A stretch of 64,000 nt of DNA from Lactobacillaceae bacterium (GTDB lineage Bacteria > Bacillota > Bacilli > Lactobacillales > Lactobacillaceae), in assembly GCA_031289015.1 (NCBI GenBank), contig JAITQG010000049.1, positions 1-64,000 of the forward strand, in the 5' to 3' direction. The notes under the pieces were generated by a model that was not told the origin of the DNA, did no database searches, and saw nothing but the letters and a program-made list of their open reading frames with translations. Below are positions 18,209-27,552 of the stretch, in pieces (within the stretch, counting starts at the first letter, position 1; each line of letters begins with the position of its first letter). Position numbers and translations under genes: made by a program.

Positions 18209-18241
18209 AAAAAGCCTCGACTTTATGTTGAGGCTTTTTAC
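18209..18241 (+). terminator. Intrinsic terminator downstream of the restriction-modification-like pair
   Basis: AAAGCCTC pairs with GAGGCTTT and is followed by TTTT. It is about 170 bases after the nuclease gene. Confidence 0.8.
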
Positions 18242-18331
18242 GTGTTGTAGAAAAAATATACTGAATAATTCAGTTTTGAATTCAAAGTTAAAATATTCTA
18301 GAGATAATCAGTAACTAAGCCGTCTAAGTCA

Positions 18332-18340
18332 TGCTAAAAT
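18332..18340 (+). promoter_or_regulatory. Extended -10 promoter of the ydcF-like gene
   Basis: TGCTAAAAT, identical to the asp23 and plsX promoters, 45 bases upstream of the start codon. Confidence 0.5.
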
Positions 18341-18385
18341 TAATAACATATAAACAGTTTTAAACAGAGAATATTGAGGTTGCAT

Positions 18386-19429
18386 ATGATTTGGATCACA
18401 TTAATTTTAGGATTAGCATTTTTAGCCGTGTTATGGCGCATTCGACAAATTGTGCGGGTTGATGCACGCTTATTGTCGCTTGGTAGTTGGCTATTATTGG
18501 ATATTATTTTAGCAGCTGGAACCATTACGTTTATTTTGTTGATGATCGGTGGTTGGGGCTGGGCAGTCTTTGCGCTGGCCCTAGCGACCGGGATTGTCAT
18601 TTTTTTGCTGTTAAACGTGGTGATTTATTTTGCGCTAGCGTTCTTTTCATGGCAAATTTGGCGGAAGGAATATCACAACCTAGGTAATTTGTTATTGCCG
18701 TTTGCCTTTCTTGCACTCTCAATTTTAAATGTTTTGGAATTTTATCGTACCAGCATGCCCGCTTGGCTACAAACTGGCTTTGTCTTTGTTAATTTGATTT
18801 CTTGGTATTTAACTTGGCTGCTCGTCACGTTTGCTTTGGGAGCGATGTTTTATGCGCGCCTAATGAAAAAGCGTGAAGCCGACGTGTATGTGGTGCTGGG
18901 GGCAGGTTTAATCAATGGGCATGAAGTTAGTCGCCTGTTGGGCAATCGTATTAAGGCTGCTGTTGATGCTGCTAATGCTAAATACGAGGCAACGGGGAAG
19001 TATCCGATTATTGTCTTTTCTGGTGGCAAGGGCGGTGATGAGCAGTTGTCTGAGGCCCAGGCTATGCAGACGTATGCGCATGAGCAACTAGCCTATCCAT
19101 TAGAGCAAACCCGTATTGAAGATCGTAGTCGGACGACACGTGAGAATATGCGTTTTTCAAATGAATTAATCGAACAAGAATTTAAGCAAAGTGAATTTAT
19201 CTTTTTTACCAGCGAATACCATGTGTTCCGTGCTGCGCTACAAGCCCGCCAATTTGGGGTGCATGCAAATGGGCGCGGGGGCTTTACCCCTTGGTATTTT
19301 AGGACGGCAGCATTCCTGCGCGAATTCATTGCCGTGTTGAGCATGCACAAGGCGCGGGTCATGGCCGTAATTGGTGCTTTAACCATTCTGGGCCTTGTCT
19401 TTAGTATCATGACCGCATTTATTAAATAA
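18386..19429 (+). CDS. YdcF/SanA/ElyC-like membrane protein with DUF218 domain
   Basis: 347 residues; ATG at 18386 with GAGG six bases upstream (a TTG at 18374 is in frame but lies before that site). The first ~160 residues contain about five hydrophobic segments. The DUF218 domain follows: DVYVVLGAGLINGHEVSRLLGNRIKAA, VFSGGKGGDEQLSEAQAM, EDRSRTTRENMRFS and FFTSEYHVFRAALQARQFGV. A last hydrophobic helix is at the C-terminus. Members of this family (ElyC, SanA) affect envelope and peptidoglycan precursor metabolism; the biochemical role is not settled. The domain probably faces one side of the membrane between the helix bundle and the last helix. Confidence 0.85.
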   Translation: MIWITLILGLAFLAVLWRIRQIVRVDARLLSLGSWLLLDIILAAGTITFILLMIGGWGWAVFALALATGIVIFLLLNVVIYFALAFFSWQIWRKEYHNLGNLLLPFAFLALSILNVLEFYRTSMPAWLQTGFVFVNLISWYLTWLLVTFALGAMFYARLMKKREADVYVVLGAGLINGHEVSRLLGNRIKAAVDAANAKYEATGKYPIIVFSGGKGGDEQLSEAQAMQTYAHEQLAYPLEQTRIEDRSRTTRENMRFSNELIEQEFKQSEFIFFTSEYHVFRAALQARQFGVHANGRGGFTPWYFRTAAFLREFIAVLSMHKARVMAVIGALTILGLVFSIMTAFIK

Positions 19430-19434
19430 TATGC

Positions 19435-19479
19435 AAAAAGTGTTCTGATGATTTTGATATTCATAAGGACACTTTTTAT
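19435..19479 (+). terminator. Intrinsic terminator after the ydcF-like gene
   Basis: AAAAAGTGTTCT pairs with AGGACACTTTTT. A second hairpin (GGAGAAA/TTTCTCC, 19495-19517) follows with its A-run on the 5' side, so it could terminate transcription from the other strand. Confidence 0.75.
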
Positions 19480-19638
19480 GATGGAACAAAAAAAGGAGAA
19501 ACATGCAATGCACATTTCTCCGAGCTTTAATCAGCCCAACTATAAAAGATCGACCTAGGTCAATCGATACTTATGCGTATCTGTATCTAAAATTCTACAA
19601 CAGATCAACAAAAAATGTAAGTAAACATAAAATTAGGT

Positions 19639-19644
19639 TATAAT
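19639..19644 (+). promoter_or_regulatory. Candidate -10 of recG
   Basis: TATAAT lies 29 bases before the start codon; the AGGAGG ribosome binding site is at 19661-19665. No clear -35 element. Confidence 0.5.
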
Positions 19645-19672
19645 TAACATTATCAAAGCAAGGAGGTGGCAC

Positions 19673-21706
19673 ATGGCTAACTTACAAGATTCAATTGCAG
19701 TTTTAGAAGGCGTTGGTCCTAAGCGCGAGCAGGCGTTAAATAAGCTGGGTGTGTTCACCGTTGCTGATTTACTCATGTACTATCCACTGCGATATGACGA
19801 TTTGGCGATGAAGTTGCCGTCGTTAACTATGGATGGTGAAAAAGTGATTTTCAAAGGCGTCGTTTCGTCGGCACCCGTTATTTCTGGGTTTGGTGCGCAT
19901 AAAAAACGCGTTAATTTTCGCTTGTTAGTCGAACATGACAATATCGGGGTAACCTTTTTTAATCAACCTTGGCTGGTGGATCGTGTTGAATTGGGACAGG
20001 ATGTTGCCGTTTATGGCACATACGATAAATCACGCCAATCGTTAGGCGGCATCAAATTAATGCCTAAAAACGCCGATGATGAATTGCAGGCGATTTATCC
20101 TTCGTCAAAAGAAGTTCAGCAACGCACCATTAAGTCCTTAGTCGAACAAGCGTTAGGCAAATATCAAGCTTATTTAGAGGACCTCGTGCCCGCTAATCTC
20201 CAAACCCGGTATCGACTGATGACCCATCGCGATACCATTTTTGGGATGCACGCACCACATGATGGTCAAGAAGCCCAAGCAGCACGGCGCAGTGCTTCGT
20301 TTGAAGAGTTTTTCTTATTTCAAATGCGCTTGCAGATTTTAAAAATCATGGATAAAGACAACCTCGGCCGCGCGATTCACTATGACAATCCTAAGTTAAA
20401 ACAGTTTATTAAAACGTTGCCGTATGAATTAACGGATGCCCAAAAAAAGGTCGTCAATGAGATTGTCTTTGACATGAAGCGCCCCGTGCATATGAATCGC
20501 TTGTTGCAAGGTGATGTGGGGTCAGGGAAAACCGTTGTTTCGGCCTTAGCGATGTATGCCACGATTACGGCGGGGATGCAGGCCACTTTGATGGCACCGA
20601 CGGAAATTTTGGCGCAACAACACGCCAAGACGATTGGGAATTTTTTTGATGTGTCAGAAGTCCGCGTGGAGCTGTTAACTGGGGCGACTAAAGTTAAGCA
20701 ACGCCGGCAAATTTTAGAAGATTTAGAAAATGGCGAGATCGATATTTTAATCGGTACGCACGCCTTGATTCAGCCAGATATTAAGTTTAAAAATTTGGGG
20801 CTGGCGGTTATTGATGAACAGCATCGGTTTGGGGTTAAGCAGCGCGGCATTTTGCGTGAAAATGGGGGTAATCCTGATATTCTAGCGATGACGGCCACAC
20901 CAATTCCGCGGACGTTAGCGATTACGGCGTATGGTGAAATGGATGTTTCGATTATTGATCAATTGCCAGCTGGGCGAAAGCAAATTAAGACCGCGTGGTT
21001 GCGGGGGAATGAGTTTGATAAAACCATCAAATTCATTCAAAGTCAGCTTGAAATTGGCGCCCAAGCCTATGTGGTGACGCCATTGATTGAAGAATCTGAA
21101 GCGCTGGATGTGCAAAATGCGCAGGCGGTTTACGCTGATTTGTCGCAGTATTTTGCAGAAAAGTATCAAGTCGGGCTTTTGCATGGCCGGTTGTCGAATG
21201 TTGAAAAAGATGATGTCATGGCGCGCTTTAAGGCCAATGAATACCAAGTGTTGGTAGCTACTACCGTGATTGAAGTTGGGGTGGATGTGCCTAATGCGAC
21301 GGTGATGTTGATTTTGGATGCGGAACGATTTGGCTTAGCACAACTGCATCAACTGCGGGGCCGTGTGGGGCGTGGTGATCGGCAATCATATAATTTCTTG
21401 ATTTCTGATCCTAAAACACAATATGGAATTGACCGGATGGAAGCTATGGTGGAAACGACGAATGGCTTTATTCTGGCGCAAAAGGATTTGGAGTTGCGTG
21501 GTTCGGGGGATATTTTAGGCAATCGGCAATCAGGGGTGCCGGAATTTAGAGTCGGGGATCCGGTGCGTGATTTGATGATGATGGAAATCGCCCAACAAGA
21601 GGCTATTCAAATTGTCAGCACGCCAAATTGGGCTGAAATTCCGGCCAATGCTGCCTTGGCGCAATATATGTCCGAGACGATGATTAAGTATCGTGACTTT
21701 GATTGA
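19673..21706 (+). CDS. recG: ATP-dependent DNA helicase RecG
   Basis: 677 residues, normal for RecG. An N-terminal wedge/OB-fold domain (VLEGVGPKREQALNKLGVFTVADLLMYYPLRYDD) precedes the superfamily 2 helicase core: Walker A GDVGSGKT (~280), DEQH box (~380), TATPIPRTLA, and C-terminal QLRGRVGRGDRQSYN with the RecG-specific TNGFILAQKDLELRGSGDILGNRQSG. It remodels stalled forks and branch-migrates Holliday junctions. The order recG-plsX-acpP-rnc-smc-ftsY-ylxM-ffh is the conserved Firmicute arrangement. A strong AGGAGG site precedes the ATG. Confidence 0.96.
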   Translation: MANLQDSIAVLEGVGPKREQALNKLGVFTVADLLMYYPLRYDDLAMKLPSLTMDGEKVIFKGVVSSAPVISGFGAHKKRVNFRLLVEHDNIGVTFFNQPWLVDRVELGQDVAVYGTYDKSRQSLGGIKLMPKNADDELQAIYPSSKEVQQRTIKSLVEQALGKYQAYLEDLVPANLQTRYRLMTHRDTIFGMHAPHDGQEAQAARRSASFEEFFLFQMRLQILKIMDKDNLGRAIHYDNPKLKQFIKTLPYELTDAQKKVVNEIVFDMKRPVHMNRLLQGDVGSGKTVVSALAMYATITAGMQATLMAPTEILAQQHAKTIGNFFDVSEVRVELLTGATKVKQRRQILEDLENGEIDILIGTHALIQPDIKFKNLGLAVIDEQHRFGVKQRGILRENGGNPDILAMTATPIPRTLAITAYGEMDVSIIDQLPAGRKQIKTAWLRGNEFDKTIKFIQSQLEIGAQAYVVTPLIEESEALDVQNAQAVYADLSQYFAEKYQVGLLHGRLSNVEKDDVMARFKANEYQVLVATTVIEVGVDVPNATVMLILDAERFGLAQLHQLRGRVGRGDRQSYNFLISDPKTQYGIDRMEAMVETTNGFILAQKDLELRGSGDILGNRQSGVPEFRVGDPVRDLMMMEIAQQEAIQIVSTPNWAEIPANAALAQYMSETMIKYRDFD

Positions 21707-21747
21707 GCAAAAAAATACACCTAATCAGGGTAACTGAGTGGCTACTA

Positions 21748-21756
21748 TGCTAAAAT
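21748..21756 (+). promoter_or_regulatory. Extended -10 promoter of plsX-acpP
   Basis: TGCTAAAAT lies between recG and plsX, indicating that the lipid genes can be transcribed separately from recG. No FapR-type palindrome is seen. Confidence 0.55.
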
Positions 21757-21798
21757 TAGGATTAGTTAAAAATAGAAAAGCAGATTAAGGTGATAAAT

Positions 21799-22851
21799 AT
21801 GTATAAAATTGCGATTGATGCGATGGGTGGCGATAATGCGCCCCAAGCAATTGTCAAAGGAGTTGAACTGGCGCGCGACGTTATGCCAGATGTAGAGTTT
21901 TTACTCTTTGGGCAAACTGATAAGGTTAAGCCATTTGTGACAAATGACGACCGCATTACATTGGTGCAAGCTGATGACGTGATTGCGATGGCTGACGAAC
22001 CCGTTAAGTCGGTGCGGACTAAGAAGCAAAGTTCGCTTGTATTGGCTGCTAATGCCGTTAAAGATGGGACGGCGGACGCGTTGTTCTCTGCTGGTAATAC
22101 GGGGGCATTGCTAGCATCGGGCATTTTCTTGGTGGGCCGGATCAAAGGGATTGACCGCCCAGCCTTGATGACCGTTTTGCCCGCTTTTGAAGGTCAAAAC
22201 GAAGCCTTTGTGATGATGGATGTCGGGGCCAATGCTGAAAATCGTGCCTCACATTTGTATCAATATGGCGTATTGGGCTCATTTTATGCCAAAGAAATTT
22301 TGGGCTATGACAATCCACGCGTCGGTCTGTTGAACAATGGTAGTGAAGAAGACAAGGGTGATGCAGCTCACAAGGACGCCCACCAATTACTCAAGCACGG
22401 TGGTGAAGAAGGCTTCATCAACTTTATTGGTAACGTAGAATCACGTGAAATTTTGCAAGGGCCCGCTGATGTCGTGGTGGCCGATGGGTTCTCAGGGAAT
22501 GCCGTTTTGAAGTCAATTGAAGGCACTGCGCAAGAATTAATGCATTTGATTAAGCAAACCATTTTGAATTCTGGGGCCTTAGCCAAAATTGGTGGTGCTT
22601 TGTTGAAGCCCGCTTTGAAGGGGATGCAAGGTAAACTTGACTATTCTAAGTATGGTGGGGCCGTGGTGCTTGGTGTTAAGGCACCGGTGGTTAAGACTCA
22701 CGGAGCGGCTGGACCAGAAGCTGTGTTGAACACGATGAAGCAAATTCATAGCATGTTAGAAGCAGATTTGATGGGCAAGGTGCAAGCGTTTGTGGCCGAT
22801 CATCGTGAAGATTTAGCGGCACGAGTTGAAGAATCCAGCCAAGTAGACTAA
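21799..22851 (+). CDS. plsX: Phosphate acyltransferase PlsX
   Basis: 351 residues from the ATG at 21799 (AAGGTGA just upstream; an in-frame GTG at 21790 overlaps that site and is unlikely). MYKIAIDAMGGDNAP is the hallmark N-terminus, with SAGNTGALLASG, GLLNNGSEEDKGD and DGFSGNAVLKS further on. It converts acyl-ACP and phosphate to acyl-phosphate for PlsY, a peripheral membrane reaction. It is 44 bases upstream of acpP, and FakA (974) can supply the same product from exogenous fatty acids. Confidence 0.96.
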   Translation: MYKIAIDAMGGDNAPQAIVKGVELARDVMPDVEFLLFGQTDKVKPFVTNDDRITLVQADDVIAMADEPVKSVRTKKQSSLVLAANAVKDGTADALFSAGNTGALLASGIFLVGRIKGIDRPALMTVLPAFEGQNEAFVMMDVGANAENRASHLYQYGVLGSFYAKEILGYDNPRVGLLNNGSEEDKGDAAHKDAHQLLKHGGEEGFINFIGNVESREILQGPADVVVADGFSGNAVLKSIEGTAQELMHLIKQTILNSGALAKIGGALLKPALKGMQGKLDYSKYGGAVVLGVKAPVVKTHGAAGPEAVLNTMKQIHSMLEADLMGKVQAFVADHREDLAARVEESSQVD

Positions 22852-22895
22852 TATGTATAGTAATAACATGGCAGCACATAAGGGAAGATAATAAA

Positions 22896-23135
22896 ATGGA
22901 AAAACAAGAGATTTACGATAAGGTAGTTAATATTGTTGCGGATCATTTCGAGCTTAACCCGGATAAAGTGACTGGCACATTGAACTTTTTGTCAGACATC
23001 GATGCCGATTCGATCGATTTTGTGGAATTAGTTTTGGAAATGGAAGACGAATTTGGGGCTGAAATTTCTGATGAAGCCGCTGAAGGTTTGATTACGATCA
23101 ATGATACGGTTGATTACATTTTTAAAAATCAATAA
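22896..23135 (+). CDS. acpP: Acyl carrier protein
   Basis: 79 residues, acidic. The 4'-phosphopantetheine site is Ser39 in DADSIDFVELVLEMEDEFGAEI. It carries acyl chains as thioesters for fatty acid synthesis and for PlsX. Lactobacillaceae often have a second ACP in the fab cluster; that cluster is not in this window, so this may be the plsX-linked paralogue. Followed by a terminator. Confidence 0.95.
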   Translation: MEKQEIYDKVVNIVADHFELNPDKVTGTLNFLSDIDADSIDFVELVLEMEDEFGAEISDEAAEGLITINDTVDYIFKNQ

Positions 23136-23142
23136 GCAGGCC

Positions 23143-23173
23143 AAACACGGATTAATTGATTCGTGTTTTTTTA
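23143..23173 (+). terminator. Intrinsic terminator after acpP
   Basis: AAACACG pairs with CGTGTTT, then T-run. Confidence 0.8.
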
Positions 23174-23206
23174 TTCTAGTCAGTGGCGTGCAACCCGCTG
23201 TATCTC

Positions 23207-23215
23207 TGCTATAAT
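23207..23215 (+). promoter_or_regulatory. Extended -10 promoter of rnc-smc-ftsY-ylxM-ffh
   Basis: TGCTATAAT, a perfect extended -10, is 33 bases before the rnc start and downstream of the acpP terminator. Confidence 0.65.
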
Positions 23216-23247
23216 GTTATTATTAGACTTTACATGGAGGCGGCTGA

Positions 23248-23946
23248 ATGTTTGTTCAATTACAACACGAATTAGCTGATAAATTTGCAATTCACTTCAA
23301 TGACTTGGGGCTTTTAGAAGAGGCGCTGACCCAAGCCAACTATATTAATGAACATCCCGGTTACCCTGGGCATGATTATCAACGCCTAGAATTTTTGGGT
23401 GATGCGGTTATGCAACAAGCTACGGCGGTATATTTGTTTAAAAAATTCCCGGATTGGGATGAAGGTCCTTTGACTGAGTTGCGGATTATGATGGTGCAAA
23501 CCCGTTCGTTTGCCGCATTAACCCGTGACGTTGGCCTGGATAAATACATACAATTGGGCCGTGGTGAAGAAATTTCGGGTGGTCGGACACGTCCATCTTT
23601 GCTCGAAGATATTTGGGAATCCTTTATTGGTGCCTTATTCTTAGACCAAGGTCAAGACGAGGTCATGCGCTTCTTAGAGCTGACCCTATTTCCAAAGGTC
23701 GATGCTGGTTATTTTGAAAAATTCTTTGATTATAAAACCAAGTTGCAAGAACATCTGCAACGCAATGGTTCAGTCAAGATTAGTTATACCAAGTTGGATG
23801 AACACTTGGACGCTGAGCACAACCAAGTTTTCACGGTGTCAGTTGGGTTAGTCGGCCAAAAGGAATTAGGCCGTGGCCAGGGGCATTCGCTTAAAGATGC
23901 TGAAAAGGCTGCCGCACGTGTGGCATATCAAAAATTATTGGGTTAA
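23248..23946 (+). CDS. rnc: Ribonuclease III
   Basis: 232 residues. The RNase III signature YQRLEFLGDAVM (residues ~46-57) and LLEDIWESFIGALFLDQG carry the Mg2+-binding acidic residues. A double-stranded-RNA-binding domain (DYKTKLQEHLQRNG...GHSLKDAEKAAARVAYQKLL) forms the C-terminus. It cleaves rRNA precursors and structured transcripts. Given how many long hairpins this window holds, it is the obvious enzyme to act on them if transcribed. AGGCGG-type site before the ATG. Confidence 0.95.
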   Translation: MFVQLQHELADKFAIHFNDLGLLEEALTQANYINEHPGYPGHDYQRLEFLGDAVMQQATAVYLFKKFPDWDEGPLTELRIMMVQTRSFAALTRDVGLDKYIQLGRGEEISGGRTRPSLLEDIWESFIGALFLDQGQDEVMRFLELTLFPKVDAGYFEKFFDYKTKLQEHLQRNGSVKISYTKLDEHLDAEHNQVFTVSVGLVGQKELGRGQGHSLKDAEKAAARVAYQKLLG

Positions 23947-23985
23947 GGAGAGTGGAGTAACGATTAGTTGCACCACATTTAAGTA

Positions 23986-26900
23986 ATGAAGCTGAAGACA
24001 CTTGAGATTAGCGGGTTTAAGTCATTTGCTGATCGGACAAAAATTGATTTCATGCCGGGAATTACCGGTGTGGTTGGCCCAAATGGCTCTGGAAAATCAA
24101 ATATTATCGAGTCGATTCGCTGGGTTATGGGTGAAACATCGGCCAAAGGGTTGCGTGGCGATAAAATGGCCGACGTTATTTTTGGCGGCACTAATAAGCG
24201 CGCGGCTTTAAACCGAGCCGAAGTTTCCATCACCTTTGACAATGAAGATCATTACTTAAATTCTGAATTCAATGAAATCCGCATTACTCGAACGTTGTAT
24301 CGGAATGGGGATTCAAAGTATCAAATTAATGGTAAAACGGTGCGCCTGCGTGATATCCATGAATTGTTTATGGATTCTGGCTTGGGCCGTGAGAGTTTTT
24401 CGATTATTTCCCAAGGCCGCGTGGAGAGTATTTTTTCTGCCAAGCCAGAAGAACGCCGCTCGATTATTGAAGATGTGGCGGGCGTTTTTAAGTATAAGCA
24501 AAACAAAGATAAGGCCGAAAAAGAATTGGCTGCGACGATGGACAATTTACACCGCGTCCAAGATATTTTGTATGAATTAGAAGGCCGCGTTGAACCGTTA
24601 GCGGAACAAGCTTCGCGCGCCAAGGACTATGTCAATACGAAACGTGATTTTGATCAATTAGACCAATCCCGGATTGTGTTGGAATTGACCGATTTTTATG
24701 CTGAGCAACGCGACGTCATTACCCAAGTTGAACAGGCTGAAAGCGCCAATGAGCAAGAAACGGCCAACCTAAGTGAGCAGACGTTGGCGATTAATCAATT
24801 GAAGGTCCAACGCGCTGAATTAGAGACGCGACGGGAAGGTTTGCAAAGTGAACTGCTCAACTTGACGCAACAGGTCGAACGCTTGACTGGGGAACAAAAG
24901 TTGCAAGCGGAACGCGCCGCTAATCGGTCGACTTCAACGCGTGAAATCAAAAGCCAAATCGATCAAGTCAATGACCGGTTGGCAAGTTTGCAGACGACGG
25001 CGACTGAACGTGAGAATGATTTACAAACTGCTGAAGCTAAGGCGGCTGAATTAGACGCCATAATTGCTGAAAAACAAGCTAATCATCCGCGGGTGCAATT
25101 GACAGCTAATGATGTTGAACTATCAAAAGTGCGCACCGAATTAGTCGATGCCATGCAGGCTTTGTCAACGGCCAAAAATGCCCAAACGTTCTTAGCCAAA
25201 GAACACCAACAAAATGAAGCAACAGCTGAACGCCTCCAAGCGCGCTTAGCTATTTTAACTGAGCAATTGAACGAACGCCAAGCCAAAGTACGGATCGCTC
25301 AAACGGCCCAGTCAACTAAGCAAGCAGACTTGACCACGGCGCAAAAGGACTTGGCGCAACAACAAACAACTGGCCAAGCCTTGCAAGCTGAGCATCAAGC
25401 AAAACGTCAAGCTTGGTTTGCCACGCTGGAAAAACAACAACAAGCCCAAACACGCTTGGAATCTCTAAAACGGTTGTCAAACAATTATGACGGTTATTTC
25501 CAAGGTGTGAAGCATTTGATGAATGCTAAAAATCAATTTAGTGGAATTCGGGGTGTGGTCGCTGAATTGATCAATGTCCCAAGTGATTATTCATTGGCGA
25601 TTGAAACCGCTTTGGGTGGTGCTTTACAACAAGTAATTGTCGAAGCCGAAAAGACGGCCAAAGATGCGATTCGTTATTTGGCTCAACACCGCTTAGGGCG
25701 CGTAACTTTCTTGCCGATTGCGACAATTAAGGCCCGTCAATTACAACCGCAACAACTCCAAGCCGCCCAAGCAGCACGGGGGTTTGTTGGTGTCGCGGCT
25801 GATTTAGTGCACACCGATAATGATTATCAGACGATTTTACAAAACCTTTTGGGCACGACTTTAATTATTGATAATTTGGATAACGCGGTTGAGTTGGGAA
25901 AGACTTTGCAACATCGCGTGCGCTTGGTGACCTTAGATGGCCAAGTTATGAATGCTGGTGGCTCGATGACTGGTGGGGCTAATCGCAATCAAGGCAACGG
26001 CTTACTTTCGCAACAAGCTGAAGTTGATGAATTAGCTAAGAGTGCTAACCAAATTCAAGCTGATGCCAAGGCACTTGAAACAAACGTGCATGATTTGGAA
26101 GCCCAATTAGCCCAAATCACCACGGCATACACAGCCCAACAACAAGTTGTGATGCAAGCCAATGAAGCGGTGCAACAAAGTGGGGCGGATTTGCAATTGG
26201 CCCAAGGTGCCTTACAACAAGTCCAACGTGAATTAGAGGGCTTGCAATTTGAATTGCACCAAACTAGTGATGGCACGGATGATCAAGACTCACAAGTTAA
26301 TCAAAATGCCGTGGCGATTACGACCAATGAGCAACAAGTTAGTCAACTACAAGACCGCATGCAACAGCTAAATGACCGGCATGCCAGTTTGACTGCCGAA
26401 GTTAATGATGCTGATGAAGCTTTGACGGCGGTCCGCGCTGAATTAGCGGGGCTGCAAGCAAGTCAAACCGCTGCTGAAGTGCGTTTGACCGACGTGGCTG
26501 AACAAATCACCGCTGAACAAGAACGCTTGGCTGGTTTGCAACAACAACTGGTTAATTTAACGGCTGACCAAAGCATGGTGCAAAGCCAAATCAGTCTTGA
26601 TTTGACGGCGGTTCAAGCTAAGTTAACCCAAGCGCAAACGGACATGGCATCCGTCAGTGAAGCTTTGGGTGCGCTGAATACCAAGATTCAAAACGCGGAA
26701 AGTCAATTAGAAGTTGCCCAAGAATTACAACGCAATGCGCTCAAGAGTTTGAATGCCTTGTCAGGTCGGCAAGCTGAATTGCGGACGCGGATTGCCCAAG
26801 ACGAACAAGCTTTGGATGAGACGTATGAAACGACGTACGAATTCGCCAAGGCCGAGATGTCTGACATGCCACTTGATGATATTCGCACGCAGTTGAAGTT

Positions 26901-27534
26901 ATTGAAGTTGACGTTGGCCGATATTGGTACGGTTAATTTGGCGGCGATTGAAGAGTATGATGAAGTTAAAGAACGCTTTGATTTCTTAACGACTCAACAA
27001 CGCGACTTGTTGGACGCCCAAAACAATTTGCGGCAAACGATGAGTGAGATGGATGAAGAAGTCGAATTGCGTTTCAAGACGACTTTTGACGCCATTGCGA
27101 TTGAATTTGCGACTATCTTTGAGAAGATGTTTGGCGGTGGGCAGGCGGTGCTTGAATTGACCGACCCAAGTAATTTGTTAACGACCGGGGTCGACATTAA
27201 GGCGCAACCACCTGGCAAGAAATTCCAACAAATGAGTTTGTTATCCGGTGGCGAAAAGGCGTTGACGGCAATCAGTTTATTGTTTGCCATCTTGGAAGTT
27301 CGGCCCGTGCCGTTTGCGGTTTTGGACGAAACTGAAGCCGCCTTGGATGAAGCCAACGTGGATCGCTTTGCCCATTATTTGCATGAAGTTAATTCGCGGA
27401 CGCAATTTATTGTCATCACCCATCGCAAGGGCACGATGACCAATGCGGACGTCTTGTATGGAGTAACAATGCAAGAACCAGGGGTTTCAACCATGGTTTC
27501 AGTCAATTTAACGGACTTTACTAGCGCCAAATAA
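23986..27534 (+). CDS. smc: Chromosome segregation protein SMC
   Basis: 1182 residues. N-terminal Walker A GVVGPNGSGKSNI (~31) and FGGTNKRAALNRAEVSI; two long Gln/Ala/Glu-rich coiled coils (~165-490 and ~670-960); hinge (~495-665, NNYDGYFQGVKHLM through GSMTGGANRNQG); C-terminal signature SLLSGGEKALTAISLLFAI (~1085) and Walker B FAVLDETEAALDEANVDRF. It acts with ScpAB in chromosome compaction. The start is odd: no ribosome binding site lies within 15 bases of the ATG, and an in-frame stop lies 6 bases upstream, so this ATG is the first possible start. Initiation may depend on coupling to translation from upstream. Confidence 0.96.
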   Translation: MKLKTLEISGFKSFADRTKIDFMPGITGVVGPNGSGKSNIIESIRWVMGETSAKGLRGDKMADVIFGGTNKRAALNRAEVSITFDNEDHYLNSEFNEIRITRTLYRNGDSKYQINGKTVRLRDIHELFMDSGLGRESFSIISQGRVESIFSAKPEERRSIIEDVAGVFKYKQNKDKAEKELAATMDNLHRVQDILYELEGRVEPLAEQASRAKDYVNTKRDFDQLDQSRIVLELTDFYAEQRDVITQVEQAESANEQETANLSEQTLAINQLKVQRAELETRREGLQSELLNLTQQVERLTGEQKLQAERAANRSTSTREIKSQIDQVNDRLASLQTTATERENDLQTAEAKAAELDAIIAEKQANHPRVQLTANDVELSKVRTELVDAMQALSTAKNAQTFLAKEHQQNEATAERLQARLAILTEQLNERQAKVRIAQTAQSTKQADLTTAQKDLAQQQTTGQALQAEHQAKRQAWFATLEKQQQAQTRLESLKRLSNNYDGYFQGVKHLMNAKNQFSGIRGVVAELINVPSDYSLAIETALGGALQQVIVEAEKTAKDAIRYLAQHRLGRVTFLPIATIKARQLQPQQLQAAQAARGFVGVAADLVHTDNDYQTILQNLLGTTLIIDNLDNAVELGKTLQHRVRLVTLDGQVMNAGGSMTGGANRNQGNGLLSQQAEVDELAKSANQIQADAKALETNVHDLEAQLAQITTAYTAQQQVVMQANEAVQQSGADLQLAQGALQQVQRELEGLQFELHQTSDGTDDQDSQVNQNAVAITTNEQQVSQLQDRMQQLNDRHASLTAEVNDADEALTAVRAELAGLQASQTAAEVRLTDVAEQITAEQERLAGLQQQLVNLTADQSMVQSQISLDLTAVQAKLTQAQTDMASVSEALGALNTKIQNAESQLEVAQELQRNALKSLNALSGRQAELRTRIAQDEQALDETYETTYEFAKAEMSDMPLDDIRTQLKLLKLTLADIGTVNLAAIEEYDEVKERFDFLTTQQRDLLDAQNNLRQTMSEMDEEVELRFKTTFDAIAIEFATIFEKMFGGGQAVLELTDPSNLLTTGVDIKAQPPGKKFQQMSLLSGGEKALTAISLLFAILEVRPVPFAVLDETEAALDEANVDRFAHYLHEVNSRTQFIVITHRKGTMTNADVLYGVTMQEPGVSTMVSVNLTDFTSAK

Positions 27535-27552
27535 AGCTAAGAGGATTAAAAA

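Larger units (their letters stand above)
18040..18385 (+). other. Gene-free spacer with terminator and ydcF promoter
   Basis: Apart from a short hairpin ACAACG/CGTTGT (18190-18206), the terminator at 18209-18241 and the extended -10 TGCTAAAAT (18332-18340), I see no gene or repeat here. The sequence is AT-rich. A candidate ribosome binding site GAGG (18376-18379) precedes the ydcF start. Confidence 0.6.

Noticed and set aside
19478..19558. A 26-codon frame (MMEQKKEKHAMH...) with AAGGA upstream, between the ydcF-like gene and recG
   Set aside because: It overlaps the terminator and a second hairpin, so the apparent codons are explained by those stems. No family is recognisable.
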